Below, in pieces: positions 46,948 to 59,217 of a stretch of 64,000 bases of DNA. Below the pieces are notes generated by a model. That model was not told the DNA's origin. It did no database searches and worked only from the letters and a program-made list of their open reading frames with translations. Numbering within the stretch: the first letter of the stretch is position 1; every line of letters begins with the position of its first letter. Source of the stretch: Anisakis pegreffii (Eukaryota; Nematoda; Chromadorea; Rhabditida; Anisakidae); assembly GCA_035041965.1 (NCBI GenBank), contig JAPYMA010000173.1:124001-188000 (forward strand), read 5' to 3'. Made by a program: the position numbers and the translations under genes.

Positions 46948-48235
46948 CTGAAAGTGTACGATGGAAAGTTCATCTGATCAGTTACTTATTTGAACACTTG
47001 AAGATTCCGTTGTCAGAATCGCCATGATCATTTCAGATCATTGATCTCCTTATCTAATGCAATAAGTGTGTTGCTTTGGATAGCTGCAGCACTGAATGAC
47101 TACGTTCACTTCGAACATGAAAATATTAAACGTGTTTTCGATGCTAGTTAGAAATTTTGCTTGTTTATACAAGCAAATTCAACGTCCGAGCGCAATAACA
47201 ATTGTTTGTGCTATTAAAGCATTGTCATGATTTCTCTTTCAACGTGCTCAGTGATGCATCGGTCCATTGGTCGAGTGTTCATAGTAATGAACGGAAACAG
47301 CAGTCATCCATTCATTTACACACTATATTCAGTTGTATCCGAGTATCAATGCCAACAAATTGATTGTTCACTGATTTTGTTTTGACAACTATGAGATTAA
47401 GGAAAGAGGAAGATGTGTATGATGAGCCGTTAACTGTTTTTGCGTTATTCAATGGATCCGACTTCAGTTGATGTTGTCATTTGATTTTTCCAACATCTCG
47501 AAAAAACTTTGTGTGATTGCTTTCCGTCCAACCTATCTGAATCGCAGAGTTCGGAGAGTTTTTAGCACGCGCATACGATTGAAAAAAAAACAAAAATTCA
47601 AATTTTCGTAATAATAAAATTAGAACACAGTCAATGCCGTTGAAAAGTCGTTGTGAATAATCACTTCCACAATTGAGGTTGCACAAAGCTCACTTTCCCA
47701 CAAGTCACAATGCGCTCATCCATTTCATGTCCTACCACCATTATGCTTACACCAATTTCAGTTCACTTCAAATGAGGTGATCACCCAAAAAATTCTCCTC
47801 ATGATGTTGAGGTTCCCGTACATCTGGCAAGCTGTAAAACATAGTATTATCGGAATGAAAGAGGATTTTATGAGGTCTTCTTTATACTAACTTCTCTGAT
47901 GAGTAAGGTGTTGCCAAATGATCAGCTCTCGTTCAGTGAATTGTATGCAATCAGCGAATTATGGAATGTGATCATAATGGGACACGTTTATAGTCAGTTA
48001 AGTGTCGCATTTCTTAATGTTTCATTCGAATTGTGCGATTACTGATGTGTTTGAAAACAGGGTTGTTGATATGTTTATCGTTGCAAAAATCTCAATATTC
48101 TTTGGACTGTGGTGATTGCACGTTTCTTCGGTGGTAAATAATTCGGTGAAAACAGTTTTGTTTTGGGCACGAATACGTTCATTATTGGGGTTGCTTACCT
48201 CTATTTGCCAATCTTCATATTCCTCGGAGTGCGGA
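46948..48235. other. Intergenic region between receptor genes A and B
   Basis: 1.3 kb with no further coding exon, repeat or element boundary that I can support. It should contain the polyadenylation region of gene A and the promoter of gene B. Confidence 0.5.
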
Positions 48236-51200
48236 ATGCTCGATCACAATCGATTTCACGATGAAATTACCACGCATGCAACAGCAGTCACTGGATTACA
48301 TCCCATTTGCTCATTGGAAGTAGATGGAATTTTATGCCGTAAGATATTTTTTTTTGAGTTTTCATGACTGCCACTCTATCATCGGACGACATTCATAGAT
48401 TAACAGACTGAATATTAATTGAAAGAAATTGGTACCGTCTATTCTGTCACCGTTTACGTTACATCACTGCTTATCAATTCAACGAAAATTTCCCCTCACA
48501 CAACCGCCGATGAAGGGAAACCAACGCAGCAGCTTGAGGCTGCCACCAGCACATGGAGCTGAAGAACTGTTGATGAACTACACTCCCCGTAAAAACTGTT
48601 GTATTGGGATCAGCGTAATGTGCTTTGTAAAAGGCGATTCAGTTTTTGCTTGTGATCAAATTTTGTTTCAAAAATGCAATCGTTTCTGTGTTGTGAGAGC
48701 ACTGAAATATCACCGAAAACCTCCATTTCAACACGCCGTTTGAGCATTCAGTAACTTCTTCGGAAGAACGTTTGAGATTTTTGAAAACGTTACTTCTCTG
48801 AAAAAAATGGAACAGATAAAAACTGATTTCTATTCTCAGATGAATTCTTCAAGAACCCATTCAATATTCTAAACATAACACTGTGCATTCCGGCAATAAT
48901 TCTGACTGTATTGCTGCTGTGGATCGCATTCACCCAAATTTCACTAAAAGAGGTCACAAACCTCTATTCAATACATGTCGTCACCCCAATGCTGCTTATG
49001 CAAATAACTGGACTTTTGATATGTATCACGGATTACGCATCGCTCTATGGATGCAACAACAGCATTATAAAGTACGGTTTTTTCTTCACTTCTGGCTTGC
49101 TGTTAACCTGCAGACAATCAGTATTGAAATGTCTCATCATATGGTGATTCCAAATTTTCTGAAACCGTTCCACTCACTCAATTGGGCATTCTGCTGATTC
49201 AGTTAACTTAACTGATCCAAATTTCAGTCGCTGCTGAGAATCTGAAACAAACCGATTCTGAAACAAATACTTTTATGCTTCAAATATGTTTACGTATCAT
49301 TCCGAAAGGTGAATGAATGTCTGTTGCAGAGACATTGTCTTCTATTTGTGGATATTCGCAATTAGACTCAGCTCAACGCTGTTTCAATTTCTTTCGATGC
49401 TCTATTTAGCATCCATATATTGCCTCTTCAAATGGCCAACTCTCTATGGACGACTCTTCATTATGAGGTTACCAAAATCTTTTTAATACTTCACGGTTCA
49501 ATTAATGAGATCTTTTTCAACTATGATTGGCCGATTCTCTAAATGAAAATCTTTCCATTAAATTTGCTTGAGAACATCCGACCGCCTTCTTAAGCTGACT
49601 TGGATAGCATTCAGCAATTGCCCATAGTCCAGCGACTGTCGTTCATTATGGCCGTGGACTTGCCTGTCTGAGTTTTTTTCATTGGCATCCATTAGCACGC
49701 CGAAATTATCGAAATACGGTGTCGTTTCGAACCCATAATCAATCAGCAAAAATTAGCATGCATTTTCGAAACATAGCACATCTCTCTAACCAGTTTCACT
49801 GATTTTTCTGAAATTTACCTCAAAACTGTTCATCGCTCAAAAGTTATGAACTGAACGAAAACTGTGAAAATTTTCAGATATTGGAAATTTTACTTCATCT
49901 TCATTGATGCGTTTATCGTTGGAGCTTCAATATTTTCTGCTAGCGAAGCGATGCTTCCGAAACATCTGAATCGCGTCACACTCACAGAAGCATACCTACT
50001 CATTCTACTTTATGCGGCAGTTACAGCTGTTTCAATACTGGTTTGGTCTCTACTTATTCTTCACTTCAATGTCCCAGAAGTCCGTGATGAACAAACACAT
50101 CAGTAAAAATAACTACGGCTGTGTCAAAAGTCTCCTCTAGTCTCTTACTATCATTTTTCTGACTTTACAGCCAATCGCTGTCAATACAAGGATTAATTAA
50201 GTAATGGTGCATGCTGCATTGACTAGGCTGAGCTCAAAAGTTTTCGCTGTGGATAACTCTCCTACGATTAGAAACGTTGAAAATTTCCTTGAAACCCATC
50301 AAAACTATATCAGCACATAAGACGGGTGAAAAAATCAGTGTTGTTAGTCATTCGTATATGAAAACATATTATTGATCTACATGGGCGCATTCAAAGGCGG
50401 TTATTTCAAGTATATTGTAGGCCGTGATCAGTCTGCGATCATACAGATATGGTGAGGATCAGAGTCACGATAAGAGTAGACGTGGAAAAACACTCATCTT
50501 AACAGTACTTTACATACTACCGATGTATATTGCGAATATCCCACCGTTCGGTGAGATCCACAATTTCTGATCTTCTCAAGATAAGTTTGGAGTGTTGGTG
50601 ATGGAGTTCGTATCATGACATGTTTCGCTATCCCCAGATCTCTGCAGCATAACGATGAAATTGCACCTGAATGAATTGCATTGAGCAAAATTTCAGCTTT
50701 CATGGTCGCAGTTCTGTTGATGAGTTTTTTTCCGGATGACTCAGCTGTCCACGGAATCTTTGTCATCTTTCAACGTATCAGGGTATGTGAAATTGTTGCA
50801 AATTTTCCCATCACCGAACGTGTGAAACATCATTCAGCTTATGCAACCATGTTTGTGGGAAAAATTCTTGAGACCGCAACCACTTTTCGTTGCAAAGGTT
50901 TCCGCTAATTTAAGAACAATCATCATGCAATTTCGTTTACAAAAAAGAATTGCTTGAAAAGTGATCGGGTCAAGTTATTGCTTTGGATCTAACGTCTTAG
51001 CAAACAAATCCCGAATCTCATGAGTGCCTTCATCTTATCCAACAAACTGATGCCTTTCTGATTGGAAAAATTTGCAAAAAAACGCACGAATAAATTTGTC
51101 GTATATTTTTGAAAGCACCAATGAATATTGGTGCGAAAAACAAGTTGAATGGTCTAACCATCTACACTGCGCTCTTGGCCGCTTTCAATGAAAATTACAC

Positions 51201-51943
51201 TTTGATGAGACTCTTAAACTTTTCTGCAGCGTAACTTTATGCTGGTTTGCCAGCGAATGGGAAAGGATCTTTTTAGATGCTAGTACCCTAGAGGATCCGA
51301 AATGCAGGAACTGCGTACAATTGCAACACAGACGAGGAAAAAAACTGATCCAGTGACATTTCAAACTGTCACTATAGAAACAAAATTTGACAATTTTTCT
51401 TCTGGTGGAAGGAGGGAAGTGAGGGCCAGGAATTGGAAAATTTGAAATCCGGAAAACACTGTCACTTTATTGTTACCATATGCTTACAACATAGTAACGC
51501 AACGCAAAGATGATGAAAAAATTATCATTCAATTTCAGGAACACCCAAAGAAAATGATTTCGGGTGGTTGGGAGGGCTCCTCGTGCAATATTTCCGGCAC
51601 ATCCTTACGATTTGCATATCCTTACAGTTAGCTTATATACTTCATATTCATTCAAAAAAAACGCACGTGACCTCAGGGTTCATGTGCAGTGACAAATAAC
51701 TTGTAATTAGCATTTCTTTTGGTCCGAGCAATAGAACAGATCAGTTTTCAGATACTGTCGATTACTGTGCAACCAATTGTTCTATCACTTTCAACGCTGT
51801 TCGTACTCAAAATTTATCGCGATGCATTAACTGCACTTCTGCGCCGTTGTGTTCCGTTCAAGAAGCAACCGAATGTTGCACCTGCTGATTTTGTTATGAT
51901 GCAGAATGTCAGCAATCGCAGAAGTTCGATTCACTGCAATTAA
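48236..51943 (+). CDS. Nematode 7-TM receptor-like gene B
   Basis: Seven exons: 48236-48338, 48840-49071, 49330-49467, 49878-50040, 50421-50550, 50697-50782 and 51752-51943; 347 aa, same phases as gene A. The N-terminus is shorter and has lost the Trp of the family motif (ICSLEVDGILCH instead of CSWxxxGIxCP). Exon 2 (TM1-TM2) has ISLKEVTNLYSIHVVT. Exon 3 ends LASIYCLFKWPTLYGR. Exon 4 carries TM4 and half of TM5. Exon 5 gives AVISLRSYRYGEDQS and TM6 (LTVLYILPMYIANIP). Exon 7 has QPIVLSLSTLFVLKIYRDAL and a short cytoplasmic tail ending in TAA. Exons 2, 3, 4 and 6 are 232, 138, 163 and 86 bp, identical to gene A. The last intron is about 970 bp. An upstream in-frame extension without ATG exists; the first ATG is used. 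Receptor class and ligand are unknown. Confidence 0.8.
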
Positions 51944-53039
51944 TATGGCTACGAAAACAGCAGCTTCGTCTTCATAGATCGATCATCAGGCCTCATATAC
52001 CAAGATATTTTGAAGTATGAATTAACTTGCGGAAGGAGTGTGCACAATGTAGAAGGTGCGAAAAGGACAGGTTCAATGCAAAAATCCATTCCACTATGCG
52101 TTCATTGATAACTGGCTTCTCATCGCCAGTCACCACCACTCGAAGCATTCGTTGAACTTGATTAGCATGATTGCTAACTTGTGAATACAATCATTTTTTG
52201 GAAATGTTGAGTAAAGATTGATTCATGGAAAGTGGTGAATGCAAGAGATAAAACTGAGTAGTAAAGCATTGATAGTTTAAACCCTCGCACGATGCAAGCA
52301 CCTAAGAGGCCCGGAGCGAACTTTTAGTTCTTCGTGATGATTGCAGCCACAAACGTAAGATTTTGCGACTTTGTTCATTTCCATGACCTCAAATGAAGGA
52401 GAGGATTTTTCCGGATCACACATACGACTCAAAGCATTCTACAGCATCGAGGATGAACCGAGTCTCTCAAGCCTGGCTATAAATATGTTATTATGAAGTC
52501 GTTTGCAGGCCTATCGAACGGTACTGGTTATTAGTGCTCGGAAAAATCCTCGAAAAAAAAATTTCTGCCTTTCTGAAGTTAAATGAGAACAGTGAACAGT
52601 ATAGGATGCGCAAATCAGATGACTACTGCAATATTAACTGTAAAAACTAATTTTTACTGTCGCCATTAACATGAAACTTCAAAGTGAGTTTTAAACAACG
52701 ACAATGAAACTCAACGAGAAAAAGAGTTGTAAGTATGATAAAATAGTAACGAGCGAAATTTCTGATGGAAAGGTGATTTTGTTTTCTCAATTCATTCAAG
52801 ACTGAGAGATGGAAATGCAATAAAGGTAATGTGAACCAAAATAAAATAAAACGAAATAAAAATAGCATTCTAAATAGAATCACAAAATCTACAGCAAATT
52901 TATCAGCGAAAATCTCAAACGACACCTCATCTGCATGTTTAATATGAGTTACGGCGTGCATTCATCGAATATTATGATGCTGTGCTTCCACACATTCGTT
53001 CGACAGTACGAATGGAACACTCTAACATTCTATCCCCAC
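51944..53039. other. Intergenic region after receptor gene B
   Basis: AT-rich, with no supportable gene. A 104-codon minus-strand frame at 52647-52961 is hydrophobic but has no ATG context, splice signals or relatives that I recognise. Confidence 0.45.
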
Positions 53040-54790
53040 TTCCTATCATTGCTTAGCCGACACATGGAACATCTAGTGATGCTACTAAAGTAATTCGCAG
53101 TTTGATCAGTGAAGATGCAGTGTAATCAAACGAGCGCCGCCAAGCTAAGTGAGATACATTCAGAAGCTCAGCGTTCCTTTGAATCTTTCTCAAGCAGCAT
53201 CGCCCTGCAATCTATGTGATTTTTTGGAACTCGAGAATCTGAAGAATGCAATGGCATGATGGAAGGACAATGACAATGACAATTATTACTTGTTACCTGC
53301 ACATCGAGCGGTTGTTTTGTTGATCGCTATGAGCAATCAGCAAAATATTTATTTTGTGCAGTAATGATTATTTATTGGATTGGTATTTGGCTGCCTTTAA
53401 TTATGTAAAGTAATCATGGCAACTAATTAAATACTCGGTTGCGCTCACTTGGCCTGCTCGCCTAGCCAGCAGGGTAGCGTCAGTCAAGGCTAAAGCAGTG
53501 CGAACGGAAACGCGAACATTTTGGCCAGCAACGTTACAAACGTTTGATATCCTGACCAATCCAGGTAACAATGGCGCGATGGAATGACAACGTTGTTGGG
53601 CATATCTGAGAACAACTTTAGGATGAAGATGGTCTCCCTCAAACTGCCGCAGTAACCTAAAGATTGATCAATAGAGACATACTGTATTGAAACGCGTACT
53701 GCCAATTTACATGAAATCACTTCAGAGAATCAGCTGTTTCTGTGAATGCAAGCGGAAGCACCCGGCAACACATATACTTTTCTGAAAGTAAAGAATCTGG
53801 AAAACCAGACGGTGTAAAGAAACCAACTTGTTACTAAACAAAACCGACATGTTACTAAACGATTTTCTGAAGCTAAAGAACAGTTTGGATATGGTGACCT
53901 CCATTACCGCTAAGCTAATGTACAGCTAGATCCACAGAGACGGATCGCATTGAAATGAGCGCTGCCGAACAAGTGAGATACCTTCAGAGAATTAGATGAT
54001 TCTCTGAAGTTAAGCATGTCGGCCGATAATATACACATTTTCCTGAAACTATGGAATATAGGGACCAAGATGCTGTTAAGAAACGAATATTTGACTGCGC
54101 AAACCTGAGAAGAGCCATAGTCTGAAGATGGTGTATCTGATATTGCTAAACGAATGCACAGATTGATCAATAAAGATACATTGTGTTGCAATGAACGCTG
54201 CCAGAGCGAATGAGATATAATCCTTCAGGAAATCAGCTGATTCTCCGAAGTTCAGCAAAATCGCCCAATAACATATATAATTTTCTGAAGCTAGAGGATG
54301 TAAGGAATTCGGTGCTATGGGAAAACGGCCATGTTACTGTACAAATCTAACAAGAACAGCGACAATCTGGAGATGGTGACCCAGTTACGGTTATGCTCAT
54401 GTACAAATTGATCAATACAGATACAGTGGATTATAATGAGCGCTGCCGAGAGAGTGAGATACCTTCAGAAAATCAGCTAATTCTCAGAGCTTGAGCAAAA
54501 TCGTCCAATAATATATATAAACTTTTCTGAAACTAGAGGTTCCTAGGAATCTGATACTGCGAGGATACAACCATGTTACTGTCCATCTCTGAGGATAGCT
54601 AGAGTCTGAAGACGGTGTATCTGATGCTGCTAATCAAATGCACAGATTTATCGATAAATATGCGATGGATTGCATAGTGCGCTGCCAGGGGAAGTGAGAT
54701 AAATTCTCAGATTTTGAGCAGAATCGCTTGACAACATATGTAGTTTACCGAGGGTGGAGGATGCAGGAACTGCGATAGTGTTAAAAAATC
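53040..54790. repeat. Degenerate ~245-bp tandem array, about six units
   Basis: Units are marked by a recurring GAGCGCTGCC(G/A) motif followed by GTGAGATACCTTCAG, ATTCTCTGAAG, then TTTTCTGAA and TCTGAAGATGGTG. The marker occurs near 53132, 53694, 53958, 54194, 54439 and 54679. The spacings are about 240-264 bp except for one of 562 bp, where a dispersed repeat is inserted. Identity between units is moderate, so the array is old. It contains no sustained open frame. Confidence 0.75.
53306..53571 (+). repeat. Dispersed ~270-bp repeat, copy 2
   Basis: Second copy of the repeat at 38391-38663. It is inserted inside the 245-bp tandem array: array-like ATGGCATGATGGAAGGACAA precedes it and AATGGCGCGATGGAATGACAA follows it, which may mark the duplicated target. 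Confidence 0.75.
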
Positions 54791-54837
54791 ACACTGTCTG
54801 TGAACAAACTTACGGTGATATTCAATCAAAATAACGC

Positions 54838-55088
54838 ATTCACATGACAGCATTCACAGATTTCATTGCTGGCACTTTTAATTGATGGATTACAGAAGAT
54901 ATTCCATGCGTCAATTCGTCTTTAGTCATGTTACAATGAATATTACAATGATGAGCATCGTTCTTTTGAAGTGTTTTTGCAGTAGCGGAGTGCCGCACGC
55001 AATTCTAGTGCCTTACGCAACTGATTTTGTTATCACGTGCACACTTCATTTCATTTGTGTTCGTGGCTATCAGTTGATTAGCGCATAA
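54838..55088 (+). pseudogene. Coding-like fragment related to 56286-56533
   Basis: Starts ACATGACAGCATTCACAG and ends GGCTATCAG-TTGATTAGCGCA. The start and end both have counterparts at 56289 and 56522 (CATGACAGCATTAACAAC and GGATATCAATAGGTTAGCGCA). It reads as a hydrophobic peptide in pieces, broken by a stop at the same place in both copies. It might be a relic of a membrane receptor gene; this is a guess from hydrophobicity. Confidence 0.35.
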
Positions 55089-55384
55089 ACAACCAATTCA
55101 CTTCATTCTTTCATCATTGTTACTGAAAACGGAACTTTATCCGTAAATATCACAATTATTACTCACTTTAACTATCCCATTTATTTCTCATTATTTTGCC
55201 AGTTATCATCTCACTCTATTTTCCCCTGTCACTATCATCATCAATAATACCATTACCACACCTTCACCTATATCTTCATTGTCTAAACCAGAGTGATTAT
55301 TGTCACCACCTTATCATTTATATTTCCAATCAGATATTGCTTCATTTGTAATCCTACTTTCCATTACGCCTTACCATTGATCCA

Positions 55385-55920
55385 TCCACCAAATGTTCAC
55401 CATGGCATGATCAACGACAGCTCGATGAACTTTTACGTAACATTTCATTAAATATTCAACTGATTATTCTGCTCTTCATTAGTTTATATCACGCTCATCT
55501 GGATGCATTTATAGATACACTAACAGAGATAATCACATTTTCTAATAAGAACCAAGAGCGACGCACTTCGGCGAAAAATTAAGGAGTTTCTTCTCACGCG
55601 ATTTGTTCGGCTTCATCTGTTTATTCAACTGCATGTTCTAAAGACTGCAAATCTTTTTGCTTCTCTGTTTGGGAAATTTTCATCCGATCGAAACGTCATA
55701 AATTCTCACCGAGTTCAGTCATCGTGAGAATTCATCGTCGAAGTGAGCACAATTGTTCCATTCAAAAGGATCTTAAGCTTGAATATCAAGTACCTTCCCA
55801 TGATTTCTGACCGAAATTATCAAATATGTAGGTATCTGGATGAAAATCAATTGCAGATGTTTTTTTTCACCTTTTAGATAAACTCCGAATTTTTAATTTT
55901 TTCAAAATTCAAATGATATA
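55385..55920 (+). mobile_element. TIR repeat fragment (CCCGGGATTT family), copy 2
   Basis: About 500 bp that match the inverse of 58500-59000 and, in part, 28290-28495. Contains the coding-like stretch QLDELLRNISLNIQLIIL and FISLYHAHLDAF before a stop. The terminal CCCGGG motifs are not present, so it is an internal fragment. Confidence 0.65.
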
Positions 55921-56100
55921 AACAACTCTCCCTCTGTAACGTGTTCCAGAACGTTATTGTTGATTAACTGATTGCGCTCATGGATTCTTTTTAGGATGAG
56001 CTCTGACTGTCTGCTTATTGATATCAAAGGAAAACGTATCCAATTTGAATTAAATTCTGATAATACGTCGCTACGAGAGTGTGAAAATTTCATGTTTAAC

Positions 56101-56533
56101 AGATTTCATGTTACATGAATGGCGGAGCCGGGCTCCTGTTGGCAGTACCACTGTTGCTACCTGAAACCTTCTGTGTGATATTTGATGCCTGCAAGTACAT
56201 CGAGAAGTTTGACCGCGATGAATGATTCTGAGGTGAGAGTTACGTTGACAATTGTGTTCACACGTCATTGAAATAGCACATTCACGTTGCATGACAGCAT
56301 TAACAACCTTAGTTTTCGGCATTTTCATTCAATGAGGCAGCATTCCAAACGCGCAAAACGAGCAAAATTTCACTCGAGAGGTTCGCTGCTACGCACTTTG
56401 TACATACAGAAGACATTTCAAGCGTGTAGTTCGTTTCAATCATATGGTAAAGAATGTAAGTGTCTACCTGCAACTCAAACTGATTTTGATATTTTATACA
56501 ATGTTCCGTTTTTTCTTCGCGGATATCAATAGG
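56101..56533 (+). pseudogene. Decayed membrane-protein gene fragment
   Basis: After a TTTAACAG acceptor-like site the + strand reads ISCYMNGGAGLLLAVPLLLP then ETFCVIFDACKYIEKFDRDE and a stop, a membrane-helix-like segment with natural composition. From 56289 a second stretch (MTALTTLVFGIFIQ, stop) is homologous to 54838-55088. A third candidate, at about 56608-56707, reads LANRLIIIFNDLYKRLLELV. Together they suggest a broken multi-pass membrane gene, perhaps a receptor relative, but no intact model can be built. Confidence 0.35.
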
Positions 56534-56819
56534 TTAGCGCATGAACATCCGCTTCACTTCATTTCTATATCAGTGTCCTACGTGCGGTAAACATTTTCTA
56601 CCACGCTTCCGAATCCTTGGCGAATAGATTGATCATCATTTTCAATGACCTTTACAAGCGATTACTGGAATTGGTGAAAGTCATCGTTCGAAAGGATTTG
56701 AAAAGGTACACCTCTTTCTCATTGCACTCGAATTTGCTTCCGCCACGACCACTAATCAGGATGTCATCAGTGATTATTTCATTCTCTGCAATACATTTGC
56801 CATTTTCTTCATAACTTTT

Positions 56820-58026
56820 ACAGCCACTGTAATATCCAGCAAGGTTGACTCAAAAGCAGTCCTTCCTAGCCTACATCGTTTTCGATAAACTATTATAGGA
56901 CTGACTGCATGCCTCTCGCTTGGCTCTATAATATTCACAGAGCTTGTACAACGTTAATCGTTCAGCTGAGCTGATGTACCCTGAAAGCTGTGAATTTATG
57001 AAGCATTCAGAAATTCTCACTTTCTGTTGCATTTGGATGTAGACTTCACTTGTATTTCAAAATTAACTTGCTGGATCGTTAGTGAAACAAGGTTGGCTAA
57101 AATGATCACGTATTTCTTGCAATCCTTTTGAATGTTCCTTATTCCGCCTACTTCTTCGCTTATCTGGAAGCACTTACCAGGAGCAAGGTTGTCCGATGGG
57201 CAGTTGTCTCGCCGGTTGTCTCGCCAGTTGTCTCGAAAAATTTCTGAATACCGTTTTATGTGTCAACGTAGCCTCATCATTGAACATCGCGATTCCTCAA
57301 GTTTAGCTGTCCGGAATGCTTTGCTCGCGTTATGTGACAGCTCGGCGTTATTGCATGCTGCAAATGGGAGCATGCTTACTTTGCAACGCTCAGCAATGCA
57401 AAAAAGGAGGTTCAGACAGTGGAGGTCTATATTGAAAATGTTTCATTATGGGACAGGAAACAGAAAACGAAGTGAAAGCATTTGCCCGATATGTATGAAA
57501 ACACTTATTGTGAAAGAGGCCGCACCAAAGCGGATGGGAGCATATTTACTTTGCAGTGCTCAGCAAAGCGAAAAATGAGGTTTGGTCAGTGGGAGCGGAG
57601 TGAAGTGTAAAAACGCTTGTTCTGAAGCAGTTATCATCAATGGGCTTTGTGGGCCACCTAATTGTAAGTATGGTGAATGCTACCTGTTGTAATCCACCGT
57701 TGATATTTATCAAAACCGCCGCTAGTTGATAACACCATCAATGCAATCGAAGACACGACGAGGAATGAAATTTATTTGCGCCGATCCCTCCGCTCATACA
57801 CGCTAGTGACTTATAAACTGATCAAATGTGCAAATCAAATTACAAGCAATCATGGAGGTCATCATTCGAAAAATGAAAGTGATGCGCATTGACAGTTCGA
57901 AAATTGACAAATTTTATTACTGCAGGAACGAAACATTTTCGCTAACCTCAGTAGCATAGAACCAGTGATTAGTTACGAGCATCGCTAGGATCAGTTTACA
58001 AGGATAGAATATAGCAATTAGTGATG
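56820..58026. other. Unassigned region with a direct repeat
   Basis: A 148-codon frame at 57132-57578 is rich in Arg/Ser and contains GTTGTCTCG triplets near 57205. It spans part of a degenerate direct repeat (GGGAGCATGCTTACTTTGCA at 57366 and GGGAGCATATTTACTTTGCA at 57536). I do not consider it a gene. Nothing else is recognised. Confidence 0.4.
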
Positions 58027-59217
58027 ACTAGGGTTTGCAAAACCCCGACGTTTTTTTGAATCCCGGGATCGATTTTTGATCCCGGGATCGAACAGTTTTT
58101 TAATATCGATGCGGGATACGTTCAAACACATTTTTTCCGAACCAATATGTTCATTATTAATCAGATAGGAGTTAATTCAACAAATTATTGAACAAATTCG
58201 AGGAACCAAATTATTCAAATTTAAATTAATATTTCATATAATGATGCTAATGATCGTGTCGTGAGGGCAAACTTCATTTTCTATGCTAAGACATCTTGTC
58301 GTCTCGGGTCTAAGCTAATAACAGTACACTTGCATGTGAATATGAAATTCTTGATTCTCAAACACTTATTTGCAGTGCTTCAAGTCCATTTTCTCGCAGT
58401 ATTAACGTCAGCTGAATTCTGTCATTTCGGAAATTTTGACTTTTTACGAAAAAAATGCATCGCATGAATTATAGCATTTGAATTTTGAAAAATTAAAGGT
58501 TCAGAGCTTATCTAAAAAGTGAAAAAAACATCCGCAATGGATTTTCATCGAACCATCGAGCACATACATTTTTGATACTTTTGATAAGAGATCTTGGAAA
58601 TGTACTTGATTTTCAAGCTTAAGATCCTTTTGAATGGAACAATTTCCCTCACTTCGACAATGAATTCTCACGATGAGTGAACTCAATGAGAATTAATGTA
58701 CATTTCGATCGGATGAAAGTGTTTCCAAATAGCGAAGTAAAAAGACCTGCAGTCTTTAGAACATGCAGTTGAAGTAACAGAATATTGAAGCTGCAAAAAT
58801 CGCGTTGGAGGAAACAACTCAAAATTTCGCTGAAATTTGCTGCTCTCGGTTCTTATTAGAAAATGTGGTTATCTCTGCTAGTCTACTTAGAAAGGCATCC
58901 AGATGAGCGTGATATAAACCAATAAAGAGCAGAATAATCAGTTGAATATTCAATGAAATGTTACGTAAAGGTTCATCGAGCTGTCGTTGATCATATCATT
59001 AATCCAATTTGCGTCTATTTCTTTAGCTATTGATCAATAATAGAGGGCAAACAGCAAAAATGGCGATATATGAATGAGATGGGAATGATTAAGGCTTGCT
59101 TTGAGACGGGCATACTATCAAAATTCACGCAAATTGACCTGTTTTATCAAATCCCGAAATCCCGGGATTTTTCAAAACTTAAATCTCGAGATCCGGGGTT
59201 CCCGTGGAAACTCTAGA
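58027..59217 (-). mobile_element. TIR element (CCCGGGATTT family), most complete copy
   Basis: About 1.19 kb. The left end is CTAGGGTTTGCAAAACCCCG and the right end reads, inverted, CTAGAGTTTCCACGGGAACC; both are followed by AT-flanked CCCGGGAT motifs. The minus strand carries the family's coding-like stretch (QLDEPLRNISLNIQLIIL and FIGLYHAHLDAF). A clear target duplication was not found. The TAGGGTTT/TAGAGTTT ends would suit an hAT-type element, but this is tentative. Confidence 0.6.

Noticed and set aside
57132..57578. 148-codon Arg/Ser-rich frame
   Set aside because: It spans a local direct repeat, has no domain or secretion signal, and the start context is poor.
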